A DNA stretch of 64,000 nt, from NCBI GenBank assembly GCA_017654735.1, contig JADPYG010000088.1, positions 4,340,001 through 4,404,000 on the forward strand, read 5' to 3'. Shown in pieces: positions 44,170 through 55,337 of the stretch (position 1 is the first letter of the stretch; every line of letters begins with the position of its first letter). The stretch is from Vishniacozyma victoriae. Taxonomy: Eukaryota > Basidiomycota > Tremellomycetes > Tremellales > Bulleribasidiaceae. The notes beneath the pieces are model-generated. The model was given only the letters and a program-made list of their open reading frames with translations. It made no database searches and was not told where the DNA came from. The translations under genes were made by a program, and so were the position numbers.

Positions 44170-47100
44170 TAGTCTGCGGTATCCTGTGCCGCTCTGTCCC
44201 TCTTCCTCTGCGCAATCCTCTCAGCCTGTGCCCTAGCCGCCTCGGCATCATATCCCTCTCCAGCTGATCCATCATCCAGCTCGAATCCATCGAGACTACC
44301 GCCTTCATCATCGGAATCGAACATGCCATCAGATCCGGAGTAAAGGGGAGATGCGTAATCGTCCGTCCTAGGTGATGGGAAACTGACATCTTCCTGACGA
44401 AGTTCGCCATTTGCACCTGATAATCAGTATAACGTGAAGTGAAGATAGGAATGACTCACGAAGACCAACTTCGGACCAGTCCTGTGTACCAGTCAAAATT
44501 CGACAGACTTGAGGAGGGAGCTCTGCACCCGCTTGATTCCACATATCATCCATCATCTCCCTTACAGTATTGACCTCGACCTCGAACAGACTGGTATTAG
44601 GGTGAACAAGTCCACCTCCCGATCCATCACCACCGACGATCGGGTCCACGACTTGAGTTTGCGGATATCGATCTCGGAGCGCGGTCATGTGTGCATTGAG
44701 GACGTTGTGGACTTCATTAACGCGTCTTGCCGCTTGGATGTGAGGCCTTGCTCTGTCTCTGGCATTTTCCGCTGTTCCCTTGAATATAGCAAGGGAGTTG
44801 ATACTTCGGGGTAGCTGAACTCGAATATGCGGGACCGGGATATTGACCCAAAAGTCCAATTGGGGAGCTTGAGCGATGATTGAGGCGAGCGGATCTAGAG
44901 TAACGAGAGAGAAAGCCTGTAGCGTTGGCGACCAGGTGTTTTCAATCAAGTGGAGTATTTGCTTTCGAATTGCACTGGCCAAACGAGCAGGGTGTCGGCG
45001 AGCGTCGGTGACTACCAGCTCCTGAATTAATGGAAGTATGCTTATCGAGGCATGGTCCGGACCAGTTGCGTTATTGGCGTGATAAGGATCTGTCGATGAT
45101 TGCGGCAGCCCATTACTCAGCGGCGGCTCGGAGGTTGATGCTACACCAGGCCACAGCTCAGGAATTACCCCTAACGCTTGTTGCTCGTGCCACATACTCC
45201 ACCCGTCGGCTGCTGCGGCGGCGTCGAAACGCGTCGATGATGTGTGGTCAGAATCCATGTCGTCTTCGGCCGCGTTGATAAACGACCTTCGGATGGATCG
45301 ATATGCTGATAGACCGCTACGAACGTTCTCGCTGTTCAACGGCCGATGGGGCGGAGGAGACGGAGAACCGGTTGAAACGTTTTCGGCATCGACTACGGTA
45401 TCTCCGGTCTGGGTAGTAGTGGGACCCGCTTGGTCGGAGTCTTGCGTCGCGCTCAAAGGTGGAGCTTCGGTACTTTTGTCGGCTTCGTAGGTTGTAAACA
45501 CCTGTGACTCGACTGAAGCGCCATTGGTCGTAGATCCGGAGGCAGAATCGTCCCGGATGGTTAACGAGGAAGTTGCTTCCCGTTGCGGAAACGCTTGGAG
45601 ATGGAGTCTTGACTGTCGCAGTCCCTCCTGAAACAAGGCATACTCTGCCTCCTCATCGTCATACTCGCTGTCGTCGATTCGAATGGGAGCATCTCTGGAG
45701 CCCGCAGTGTTGTATGGGCTGTACGATCCGGAGCTTCGGTGATTGTATTCGGCGAACCTTGCGGCTATCTGCCTTGACTTTCGACTCAGTCCCGGTGACT
45801 TTTGCAAATCGGCGGAAGGATGTACTGCTGCCAATATGTCCAACTTGGTGGAGTGAACTTGCGCCGTGGAAAGGGTCCCAGTACCCGCTGCCTGAGTCGT
45901 CGAGCTGCTAGTCGGCTGCCTGTTCGTTTCTGCCGCTTGTATCGCCCGGACTCGTGAGGCGTTTGCCCACAAGTTTGCCCTCTTGATGATATCTTGGTCG
46001 TTGCATTCGGGTGCGTCGGCTGGTAGATGATGTCCAAGTCGCTGAAGCACAATGGTTGCGTGTTGTCGAGTCATTTGTGGGCGGAACGGGCCCATACGCA
46101 CTAGCTCACGCCTGATGGTCATGTCGTACGGTACGGATGCTCGGGCAAAGTCGGTCCGGAAGACGTCTCGGCAAAGCTCGATTGCGCGCCCAAGAGGATC
46201 CATTCCGGCCACCGGGATTTCCAGACGAGGGCCGAGTGGATTCTGGGGGTCGACAAAGTCATGCGGAGAGGCAACTTGAACGGCTGGGATGGCGGCCTGC
46301 CTGCGAGCTCGCTCCTCGATGTTTGCTCGATTGCGTTCGTCTGGGTCGAGCCAGTCCGCCGGTAGATCCAGGTCTCTATCTCCATATAATGCATCTCTCC
46401 ATCTTTCAACCAAACCGTAAGAGTAAGGCGAGGTCTCGCGCCTCACAAAGCTACGAGTACCGAATTTGCTCGCAAGGGCGAGCTCCCGACCGACTTGGTC
46501 ATCGGTAAGTGGCCACATCCTTATTTCGAGGCGTGCCTTTTGGGGCTTTATGAGGGGTAGCGAAGAAAAGACCGTAATGGCATCTTGCTGGGTGTGTATT
46601 AGGCAGTCTCTGAGAACGAAGGATTTCAGGATTGGAAATAAGCGAGCAAGTGCCGGTAGTGAGGCATCGACGAATCCCTTCTCTCCGTTGTACGTGGGGT
46701 CCGGCCCATTATTCTGTCGTATGGGAGTCGGTCGAACCGTCAGATGATGTACGAGTGACACCTTGCTGTCCAGCGCCAGGTACGGGTTAGGCTTCTGAAC
46801 GTCGTTGATGAATCGATAGAGCTTCCCTTCGCTGATATGCGGATGAGCGTAGAGGACCGAGGTAGCTACTCGAGAAATGGAGCGCGAGATGAGGAGGGGG
46901 GTCAAGCTGTCGACCATAAGTCCGGTTGTCTCCCAACCTATTCAAGCGTCAGCTGAGATTAGGGAGTGTTACCTGCTTGGACTGGGATTCGGGGGAGAGA
47001 AAGGGGATAGGCGGGGAGAAGATAAAGATACGAGCTACTCACCTTCACAGATCTCATCATAGCGAAATTCCAAAATCTTCCTCCACAACTCGTCTGGGAG

Positions 47101-47199
47101 CTCGGGCGATAGCTTCATCTTGCCCTTTCCCTTATCCAACTTCTTCCTTGGTTGTTTGTCCTCAGCACTGACATCTCCTACATACGAAGAGGAGGCCAT
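44170..47199 (-). CDS. large F-box-like protein
   Basis: Three exons. Exon 1 (from 47199) starts MASSSYVGDVSAEDKQPRKK and ends in an F-box-like motif LPDELWRKILEFRYDEICE; exon 2 continues LMVDSLTPLLISRSISRVAT, SVLYAHPHISEGKLYRFIN and holds the bulk of the protein; the last exon (GANGELRQEDVSFPSP) is acidic and ends in a Lys/Arg-Ala helix, stopping at QDTAD. The middle has long Ser/Thr-rich disordered parts around SGSYSPYNTAGSRDAPIRID and repeated leucine-patterned segments (ALARLFPILKSFVLRDCLIH) near the start, possibly degenerate leucine-rich repeats. F-box proteins are SCF ubiquitin-ligase adaptors; substrate unknown. The CDS is about 1000 codons. Confidence 0.7.
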
Positions 47200-48013
47200 G
47201 TTGAGGTGGTGGATGATGTTGTGTCGCTGTTCGGCGAATGATGAGGTGTCGCGCTTTGACGTTGGTTGAGTGAGCTCGGAAGGGTTCGAGACGCGGCCGT
47301 CGGGTCATAAGACAGCTGCCGGTGACCGGGGAGCTGACCTTGTATCGCGTGCGGGATATTATTATCAGGGATACTGATTTGGAGTATACTATGAGAACTA
47401 CTAAAGGGTGAGAACGGGATGAGAATGATAGATGGCAAAGGAAAGGAGGGGATGATGGATATGGACGTAATGAGGCAATGAATTCAGTTGATTTGGAGTC
47501 TCCACATATGATCGACAAACGCCACTGTTCTTACGCTTCAGAATTGAGACTAGATCAGACATGCATTGTTCTCATTCTTGAAGGGTCTCACCATCTCATA
47601 CATAATACCCTTAGAGCATCGATACTCGTGCATACGTAGGGTTATGTGTAAGATATGAGACACTGCTAACGACCGGACTCGAAATTCGCGAGTCAGTCCG
47701 AGCGGAATCCTTCGATTGCACTCTCAATACCGTTTGGAAAGGGATGCATAGGTCTGTGCAGAGATATTTGGTCTAGCTCTTCAGTACCCAGGCAATCAAC
47801 GTAGTCTCTTTGGCACGCTCCGTATGCCTAATATGAGGGGGATACACGGGCGCCTATCTCGGGTTTCGGTGTAACTGCTAGGCGTGCCGTTTAGACTAAT
47901 GTTCTGAACGCGTCTTTCAGTACGCTGTGACCTTCTCAACTTTTCCATTCATACATACATCACATACTTCACTCCTACTCTAGCCTCATTGTAAAGACTA
48001 GATACCGGACAAG
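47200..48013. promoter_or_regulatory. divergent promoter region, F-box gene / CCT8
   Basis: About 800 bp between start codons. A short inverted repeat GACTCGAAATTCGCGAGTC (47676-47694) is the only clear structure; it is not a tRNA B-box in a complete tRNA. The last 60 bases before CCT8 are CATACATACATCACATACTT-like leader. Confidence 0.4.
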
Positions 48014-49884
48014 ATGGCGTTAAAAGTACCGAAAGGAGGTGGACCCGACCTGTTCAAGGCTGGGTACAAGTACATGTCAGGATTGGAAGAAGCTGTTCTT
48101 CGAAATATTCAGGCTGTTGGAGAATTGACAGAGATTGTTAGGACATCTTTCGGACCTAATGGTGGGTACTCCTCTTTCTCTGGTTGAATATGCCGCTAAC
48201 TATATGTAGGAAGGAACAAGTTGATCATCAATCACCTTGGTCGACTTTTCGTTACTTCAGATGCTGCTACCATTATTCGAGAGATTGAAGTGGCGCACCC
48301 GGCTGCCAAGCTGCTCGTCATGGCAAGCACGGCGCAGGAGTCAGAAGTGAGTCACTCTAACACTATTTTGCGATCATGCTGATGGGCAGATGGGTGATGC
48401 CACCAACCTAGTGCTCATTCTCGCTGGAGAGCTATTAAAGAGGTCCGAGCACCTATTGACAATGGGTCTACATCCTAGTGATGTGATCCTCGGATACGAG
48501 ATGGCATTGGAGAAGGGACGACAGGAGCTAGAATGTGAGAGAATTTTCTGATAACTCAGTGATCGCTTGCTGACAGATTCCAGCAATGGTCGTTTCCACT
48601 CTATCACCAACTCCCCTCCCCACTATCTCAGAGCTCGCCGCCGCCATCGCTCCTTCCATCGCGTCCAAGCAGCCCGGCTCCGAGAAACTCCTCAGCACCC
48701 TCGCTGCTGAGGCTGCTTTGGCAGTCATGCCAAAGAACCCAAAAGACTTCAATGTCGATACCGTTCGAGTCGTCAAGGTTCTCGGTGGAGGTCTGAGTGC
48801 TAGTAGAGTGGTCAAGGGAATGGTGTTTGGGCGAGAGGCAGAGGGTAAGCTATATCTTGTACTTTGGCGGGCTCGGCTGATACATCAGGTGTCATCAAAA
48901 AGGCTACAAAAGCCAAAGTAGCAGTCTACACCTGTGGTCTCGATATCTCGCAGACCGAGACCAAGGGTACGGTTCTGCTCAAGAAGGCCGACGAGCTATT
49001 GGACTTTACTCGAGGAGAGGAGAAGCAGCTCGAGGGCGTGAGTAGTCTCTATAAGGCTTTGGACAGCTGCTGACAAGCAGTACTTCAAGGAGATTGCCGA
49101 CTCTGGCGTCAAGCTCATCATTGCTGGATCTGGTATCGGAGATCTCGCTTTACATTACCTCAACCGAATGGGTATCGCCGTCATCAAGGTTCTATCCAAG
49201 TTCGATCTACGTCGTCTATGTCGAGTCGTCGGTGCTACCCCTCTTGCCCGACTTGGTGCCCCCACACCTGAAGAGGCCGGTATGATTGATGTCTTCGAGA
49301 CCATCGAGATTGGTGGTGATCGAGTTACTGTCCTACGTCAAGAGGACGAGCGAACCCGAACTTCCACCATTGTCCTACGAGGAGCTACTGCCAACTACCT
49401 CGACGACCTCGAGCGAACTCTCGACGACGGAATCAACACTGTCCGTATATTGCTCCGAGACGGTCGACTCGTCCCAGGTGCCGGAGCCGCCGAGATCGAA
49501 CTCGCCTCCCGAATCTCTACTTTCGGAGGAAAGACCGCTGGACTCGCTCAACACTCCATCAGGAGATGGGCTGAAGCCATGGAAGTCGTCCCACGAACAC
49601 TCGCCGAGAACGCAGGTCTCAATGCCGAAGATGTCGTCAGCGCTCTCTACAAGGCTCATGCCGATGGTCAGGCGGATGCTGGTGTTGATATTGATGGAGA
49701 GGAGCAGGATGGGATCTTGTCGTCAAAGAAGGCTGGGATCTTGGAGAGCTTTGTAGCCAAGGATTGGGCTATCAAGTTGGCAACTGAGGCTGCTGTTGCG
49801 GTATTGAGGGTCGACAGTATCATCGTGTCGAAGCAGGCGGGCATTGCACCCCCAAAGCAGTCGGGTCACTGGGACGATGATTAG
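48014..49884 (+). CDS. CCT8: chaperonin CCT theta subunit
   Basis: Multi-exon gene starting MALKVPKGGGPDLFKAGYKY. Group II chaperonin motifs are in order: AVGELTEIVRTSFGPNGRNK, LFVTSDAATIIREIEVAHPA, the nucleotide loop MGDATNLVLILAGELLKRSE, LHPSDVILGYEMALEKGRQE, the apical domain with GIAVIKVLSKFDLRRLCRVV, and the ATP-site end LVPGAGAAEIELASRIS. It closes IIVSKQAGIAPPKQSGHWDD. The order and the theta-type sequence LHPSDVI favour CCT8. It is one of eight subunits of the cytosolic TRiC ring that folds actin and tubulin. The loop reads GDATN where most subunits have GDGTT. Confidence 0.93.
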
Positions 49885-50538
49885 TCTAGATATCGTAGAT
49901 ATCCGATGCAGTGCTACCGATAGCGCTGAAGGTTGCCACGGATCTCTTTGGCCGCGCAAATAAATGTTCATCGCAGGAACAAGGAGCTCCTACAGCAGAC
50001 TCTGCATGTGACATTGAAAAATGACCTATAAACAGGTACCCCATTCTCTCCGGCTCAACGCTCTCTAAGGTGCCTCAACTCACATCTCCTGACATTTATA
50101 TCTCGCTGAACCCGTCGTCCGGCATGAGATCCTCCTCCGGGATCGTCTGCGCGAAATCTTCTGGATCCTGTATGGCTTCGGGCCTGGACAGTTTGGAGGT
50201 TCGCATTGAGGTAGTGGTAGAGGAATATGAAGATCGGCAGAAGAGCAGTGATATACGTCGCTGACGTATGTTGAAACCGAGGCCGAGGCTCAGAGGACAA
50301 GGAGAATCTGAATGCAGACATCACATGCATATAAAGGGCAGCTCTCGACGCTTTCATCGTATACGCAACCCACGGTCGGGCCTGTTCGGATCTAGTCGCC
50401 ACCTTTCAAGCGTGGCTCTATTGATAGGAGAGCAAAGCAGGCTGTCAAGGGTACTAGGGCTTTCGTCATTTCTGTCGTATGGCGTGTCTCGATGAGTTGA
50501 TCGGGCTGGTATACATTCCAAAAGAGGCCCCCCCGGGT
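49885..50538. other. intergenic region downstream of CCT8
   Basis: Contains the weak small ORFs described separately at 50055-50357. Bases 50529-50534 are a C-run (CCCCCC). Nothing else seen. Confidence 0.4.
50055..50357 (-). CDS. possible small membrane protein ORF
   Basis: From ATG at 50357: MKASRAALYMHVMSAFRFSL, then a hydrophobic helix YITALLPIFIFLYHYLN, then a basic tail. An overlapping frame, with its own ATG at 50206 and stop at 50096, reads MRTSKLSRPEAIQDPEDFAQ and EEDLMPDDGFSEI, which looks even more protein-like. A splice or frameshift linking the two was sought but none is clean. One of these frames may be a real small protein (mitochondrial-type N-terminus plus acidic tail) or the remains of one. 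Confidence 0.2.
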   Translation of the reverse strand: MKASRAALYMHVMSAFRFSLSSEPRPRFQHTSATYITALLPIFIFLYHYLNANLQTVQARSHTGSRRFRADDPGGGSHAGRRVQRDINVRRCELRHLRER

Positions 50539-50618
50539 TCTTTGATCGTGTAGCGGTTAGTTGATGTAATACATCTACCTCATCGCAGGCAACTTGGGTT
50601 CGACTCCCAGTCAAGCTC
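50539..50618 (+). pseudogene. tRNA-like sequence (decayed Asp/Glu type)
   Basis: It has an A-box-like GTGTAGCGGTTAG, identical to that of many tRNA-Glu/Asp genes, and a perfect B box GGTTCGACTCC with a paired T stem (TTGGG/CCCAG). Acceptor ends TTGA and TCAA pair. The anticodon arm (CTAC/GCAG with one mismatch, loop CTCATC one base short) and a ten-base insert after the A box (TTGATGTAAT) are abnormal. It is therefore a tRNA pseudogene or the head of a tRNA-derived SINE, not a working tRNA. Confidence 0.45.
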
Positions 50619-50621
50619 GAC

Positions 50622-50874
50622 CGGTGGTATGGATTCGTCCCTCACCGACCCATGACGGTATGGATTCGTCCCTCGTCTCCTGGCGGTATGGATTCGTCCT
50701 CGTCCCATGACGGTATGGATTCGTCCCTCGTCTTTTGACGGCATGGATTCGTCCCTCGTCCCATGACGGTATGGATTCGTCCCTCGTCTCCTGGCGGTAT
50801 GGATTCGTCCTCGTCCCATGACGGTATGGATTCGTCCCTCGTCTTTTGACGGCATGGATTCGTCCCTCGTCCCA
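50622..50874. repeat. minisatellite with 111-bp higher-order unit
   Basis: Nine units of 27-33 bp share GGTATGGATTCGTCC (or GGCATGGATTCGTCC). Units 2-5 (50653-50763) are repeated exactly as units 6-9 (50764-50874), giving a perfect 111-bp duplication. The 111-bp length is 37 codons, so frames stay open on the minus strand, but those reading frames are repeat artefacts (GRIHTVMGRGRIHTARRRG) without a gene. Confidence 0.95.
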
Positions 50875-51150
50875 AGTGCCACTCCTGTATGAGGCTTGTA
50901 CTACAACGTGACGATAAATTTTCATTTCTCGCCCTCCTTTACCAGGGTGCGCCAATTTTTTTGTCCAAAGATCGCTGCATCGCAAGCCTTAATTTCCTGT
51001 AGCATCGATGACATCCGACTGCAGCAATTTACCTCCTATGAGCAGGGCCCCCTTGACATGGATCAAGTAAGCCATTACGTGCACAATTCTACTATTATAC
51101 ATGCACCGATAACCCAATGTCCTTTTGATGTAAATTATAATTAAAGTCTA

Positions 51151-53945
51151 TTAAACCAAACAGATGGCACCGATCAACATACCCACAACTCCGACCATCC
51201 ATCTGCTCAGCAGACCATACTGTGCTGATCCAGAGGATGCGCTTGATTGGCTCAAAGTCTGGTTCGACGAATCTGCTGACGATGGGGCCGCGGAGCTCGA
51301 CGATGATCGGACGAAAGAGCCAGTCGGTGCGGCGCAGACTGATTGAGCGGCCGATGAGGCGCTAGCCATACACTGCGATACGACGGAGGCAGATACCGAT
51401 GCAGTGCAAGAGCTGGCGGAAGCTGATGAAGATGCCGCGGCGAGTTGAGAAGAGTTGAGAGTCGGTGTTGGGGAAGGAGCAGCTTCATGCCATGTCGAGG
51501 AAGACTTGGTACCCTTGCTCTTCGACTTTGTCGATGATCCACTAGCGGAAGGAGAAGCGCAGGCAAGTTCAGACATCGCTACTCCGTCAGCTTTGCAAGA
51601 TAGGCAGGCATGAGGAAGCGACTCACCTGGTACACAGCTGGCAGCGCAGTAGCCACAGTCAGCGACACTGACTGTCTTGGTGCTGTAAGCGGTTGTAGTC
51701 TCTGTAGCGTAGACGGTGACGGTGGATGCACCACCTCCGTTTCCACCGCCATTTCCTCCTCCATTTCCACCACCATTTCCACCTCCGTTACCTCCGCCAT
51801 TGCCGCCACCAGTGGCTGAGGCAGCTGCGGGTGCGGTGTTCTCGCCTCCACCGTTACCAGATGCGGTATCGACACGTTGCCCGGCAGGAACGGTAGTAGC
51901 TTGGGCACTTGCAGTGACAACAGTGGTGCCAAAGTTGACATCTGTTCCGAGAGTAATCGTTCGGATATCGGCAAAGGTGGTGGTGACGGGTACAGTGACT
52001 ATTCGGGTAGTACCTCCCTGAACTTCCGTTCGTACATTGGTCACGGTTTCAGTGGCAGCTTGGGCAGTTCGTGTGATGGTCTGGACGACATCTCGAGTAG
52101 TTGGCACGACGATAGTTGTTAGACCTGATCTGTCAGCGATATATTTCCGTGAGATGTGGGAATAACGTACCAGTGGAACCAGGTAGAGTTGAGGTAACGG
52201 TAGTAAAGTTGGGTACGGTGACTGTAGCGGTCTGCACGATGGTCTCGCCGCTGACAGTCACTGTTGTGGGCTGGAGGGTGATTGTCTCCCCGGTAAGGGT
52301 CACGATGGTGGTGATGGGAGCTTGAGTCAATGTTGATACAGTAGTAACCTCCTCCTGAACGGTGGTAGTGATAAATTCGGTAACTGCGCCTCCGCCTTGA
52401 GTCTGAGTGACAGTATTGGTGACGACGTCTGTTTGAACGGTAGTCTGGCCGGACTCAACAATCGTCTGGACCACAGTCGTGACAGTAGGAACAAGAATGG
52501 TCGTAGTAATGACGGCTTCGGTTTGAGTGATTGTCAAGGTGTTTCCAGGTATCTGGACGGTATCGGTCACTGTCTCTTCAGGCGTGGTGACCGTAAGGGT
52601 AGTGGGGACGCCGTTGACAGTCGAAACGGTAGTAGTGATCACACCAGGCAGAGTCCTTGTGACGGTTGTCGCAGTGGGTGTGAGAGTGACTGTGACGGTT
52701 GCTCCAGTGACGGTGGTGACTACACCAGGTGCGGTAGTGACTTTACCGGGTGCCGTAGTAACGGTAACGACTGTTTCGGCAGGTAGGGTGGAAACGACAG
52801 TGGTGGGGACACCAGCGACTGTAGAAACAATAGTGGTGACCTTCCCAGGGCTGGTAGAGGTAACTGTAACGGGCACACCCGGGGCAGTGCTGGTCCTCGT
52901 CTCCGTGACAACGGTTCCATTAGCGGTTATGGTGGTGACCACTGGTGCAGCGGTGTTGGCTGAAAAATCAGCTTGGTCAGATGATGGAGGGAATGCTACT
53001 CACAAGCAGTCACAGTGACCTGACTGACTTGGCCTGAGCAGCCAGAAATATCCTGCATGATGTTACTATCCTGGATGGCAATCGAGGTGCCGGAAAGGAT
53101 TCGACCGTTGACGACGGAACCGGGCATGATAGTAACGGCAGTATTGGCGAGAGCGATACCTTCGAACGAGGCACCAATGGCGCCCGAACCAATTGTGAAG
53201 GTGTCGGCGACAGCCCAGAAGACGTCTTGAGCTCGGACACCACCTTTGAGGGAGATACCAGTTCGAGCATTTTGGGCATACGTGCCACTGATTGTGAGCG
53301 AATGATAACAATTTGCGGGCCAGGCACTTACGCGATTTGGAAAATGAAAACATCTCCGCAAGCCCCGCTGAGCACAACATCGGTAGATACAGTGACTCCA
53401 GTGGTGTACTTGTAAACACCAGGTGTAAAAGTCAAACCTTCGATATCACCAGATGCGCCTAGATTCGTGTCCTAGATTCGTGTTGGCGGCGGTCGTCGCT
53501 CGACCCTGGGCATCGTTGTATGCTGTGAGCTTGTTGTCGACCGCGGTGACAAGGTTTGCGGGAGTCGGACTTCCGTAGTCTGATGCAAAGACGGAGCCAG
53601 CCACGAAAGGTGAAGACCCCGATGGTGCGCCGTCGGTATGTGTGATCTCAAATCCGGTGATGTCTGCTTCTTTGGCGGGGGAGATCCCAAGATTGCCGAC
53701 AACTTTTGATCCCGGTGATGTCGTGATGCCAGCTTCGGCGAGCACTGCGTAGTTGCCGGCGAGTCCGAGATTAACAGCGGCAGGGCCGGCGGCCAAGGCG
53801 ACGGTCTGTTGTTAGTCTAGCCCATCGACTGCAAAGAGGAGGAAGCTCACGGCCAAAGACCAGAGCGAGATAGCCTAGGATCAGCTGCATTCTGCTTCGA
53901 TCGTGTTTCGAGACTCACTTGAATCCAAGAAACGGAAGATCTCAT
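51151..53945 (-). CDS. ice-binding (DUF3494) surface protein, frameshifted
   Basis: Seven exons (53945-53919, 53874-53851, 53805-53332, 53287-53004, 52959-52171, 52124-51627, 51578-51151). Signal peptide MRSSVSWIQAISLWSLATVA. The DUF3494 ice-binding domain follows: VNLGLAGNYAVLAEAGITTS, SKVVGNLGISPAKEADITGF, TFTPGVYKYTTGVTVSTDVV, FIFQIAGTYAQNARTGISLK, VFWAVADTFTIG and GRILSGTSIAIQDSNIM. Then comes a Thr/Val/Ser mucin-like stalk (VTVTSTSPGKVTTIVSTVAG), a Gly/Asn repeat, a Cys-rich GYCAASCVPAMSELAC motif, a Ser/Ala segment and a C-terminal helix (WMVGVVGMLIGAICLV) fitting a GPI signal. Summed exons give 2524 bases, one too many; removing one copy of an exact 13-bp tandem duplication (53458-53483) restores an 836-residue frame. 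Read as it stands the protein stops after about 136 residues. A pseudogene, a strain polymorphism or an assembly error are all possible. Confidence 0.85.
51731..51812 (-). repeat. Gly/Asn-coding trinucleotide-type repeat
   Basis: Repeated 12-bp-type units encode GGGNGGGNGGGNGGGN in the ice-binding gene, between the Thr-rich stalk and the Cys motif. It is probably a flexible linker of variable length. Confidence 0.85.
53458..53483. repeat. exact 13-bp tandem duplication
   Basis: CCTAGATTCGTGT occurs twice head to tail (53458-53470 and 53471-53483) in exon 3 of the ice-binding gene. One copy keeps the frame (NTNLGASGDIEG); two copies shift it. Confidence 0.95.
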
Positions 53946-55337
53946 GTTGTCGGCGAGAAGTTAGTGAAGTGAATAACTAGTGGGAATCAGTATCGAGCGC
54001 TACTGTTATACAATTTTGCGCCGCTGGATGGGCGGCGTAGATTGCGATGTCCTGCAAGGGTGAGCTGCAGACAGACATGGGACGACCCTATTCAGCTCGT
54101 CATCGATGCTGCAGAGACAAGATTAGCTTTTCGCCTCCGAGTATCTCCAGTGGGTATTGGGACGCAAGTAGGCATTCCCAGAGTCGCGTTCACTTAGCGC
54201 TGTCCAGCGGTCCCAGAGGAGCGATAAGTGACTTTGTTTACATCCAGCCGATCAGTCGGACCTTAATAAAATGATAATCCGGATAATATAATAATCCCCT
54301 GAAGGCACAAGCATCAGCAAGGCTTGCTTTTGGCGTTTTTGGCGTAAAATACCGAGAACCTACTGATCATCGTTTTTTGATTAAGAGCGATCCATCCGGC
54401 GGGGTCGATGCCCCTGATATTCCCGCAAAAGGGGTGCGATGGAAACAAATCCAATGTCTCATCCAATCATCAGGCACCAACCTCCGCGATTTCCGCGCCG
54501 GATTATTACTTCTCCCGTCCCCGATGGTCTATCGGGCATGCATTCCATTCCATGGAGAGTTCGGTGTGCGTGGCAAGAGTGCGGACAAACGAGAGTCAGC
54601 AGATTGTAACACAGCTCAGAACATGAGCTCGATCAAATCACGTAAAGATCAACCGAGGATATGACCGTATATAGACCTCTGACATCTTCACATCGCTTGT
54701 TGGTCGATGCATGAGCAACCTACGCAAACGCCGACCTGTCTATCGACCGATTCTCAATTTTGGTCGACGTCAGGTCGGGGCAGACGTACGCGAAGCGATC
54801 GAGGTTCAGACTTGACGCATACAACGAGAAAATTTGAAACGGCAAATCCTCTCGTCGAATCAAATGTGCGCAAAGCTGTACACGTCTAGAAAACCTAGTC
54901 AAGCACCATGTCTGATACACACTTCCACTTGTCAAACCATTGTCTCACCAAGATGGGCGCTTCACATTGTACGGCGCCGCTGCAACCCCTGCACGGGAGA
55001 GTGAAGCCGTAGACCTATGCAGCATAAACCGGTGGACCGTGAAAGGTGTCCTGAGCGATGACGGGGAGCTAATTATGAAAAAGATGGTACCTGTACATAA
55101 CGCCTCCAGGTCCGAAGTAACTGAATCAAACCATAAAGCATCCTAATATCGCCTTGACAACCTTGTTACGCCCCCTCCCCCAGACGAGACCGTAGGTCGA
55201 AGCGATATGTCTACCCCATCCAATTGTAGAGATCTGCGGCGCCTCAGATCCGGCGATCTGGGTCAGCAGCTCCGTCAGTGGTCCATGTTCCCCGGAATTA
55301 CGAAGAGTCCTTGGCGAGAGGCGGGTCCTGGATTCAC
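53946..55337. other. gene-poor region upstream of ice-binding gene
   Basis: About 1.4 kb without a convincing gene. It should hold the promoter of the ice-binding gene: AT-rich GGATAATATAATAATC at 54281-54296 and three stress-element cores (CCCCT at 54296-54300 and 54411-54415, AGGGG at 54430-54434). Several open frames of 60-95 codons have no supporting features. Confidence 0.45.
54296..54434. promoter_or_regulatory. cluster of three STRE-type pentamers
   Basis: CCCCT/AGGGG cores at 54296, 54411 and 54430, about 350-490 bp upstream of the ice-binding start codon. In yeasts this pentamer binds Msn2/4-type stress factors. Enrichment is modest. Confidence 0.3.

Noticed and set aside
47676..47694. 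B-box-like GACTCGAAATTCGCGAGTC as tRNA
   Set aside because: No acceptor or D arm around it; only a short inverted repeat.
50580..50985. Long minus-strand reading frames over the satellite
   Set aside because: They are open in several frames only because the repeat period is a multiple of three; products are pure repeats (GRIHTVMGRGRIHTARRRG) without start context or splice partners.
51716..52021. Proline-rich plus-strand frame (PPPFPPPFPPPFPPP)
   Set aside because: Antisense shadow of the Gly/Asn repeat of the ice-binding gene.
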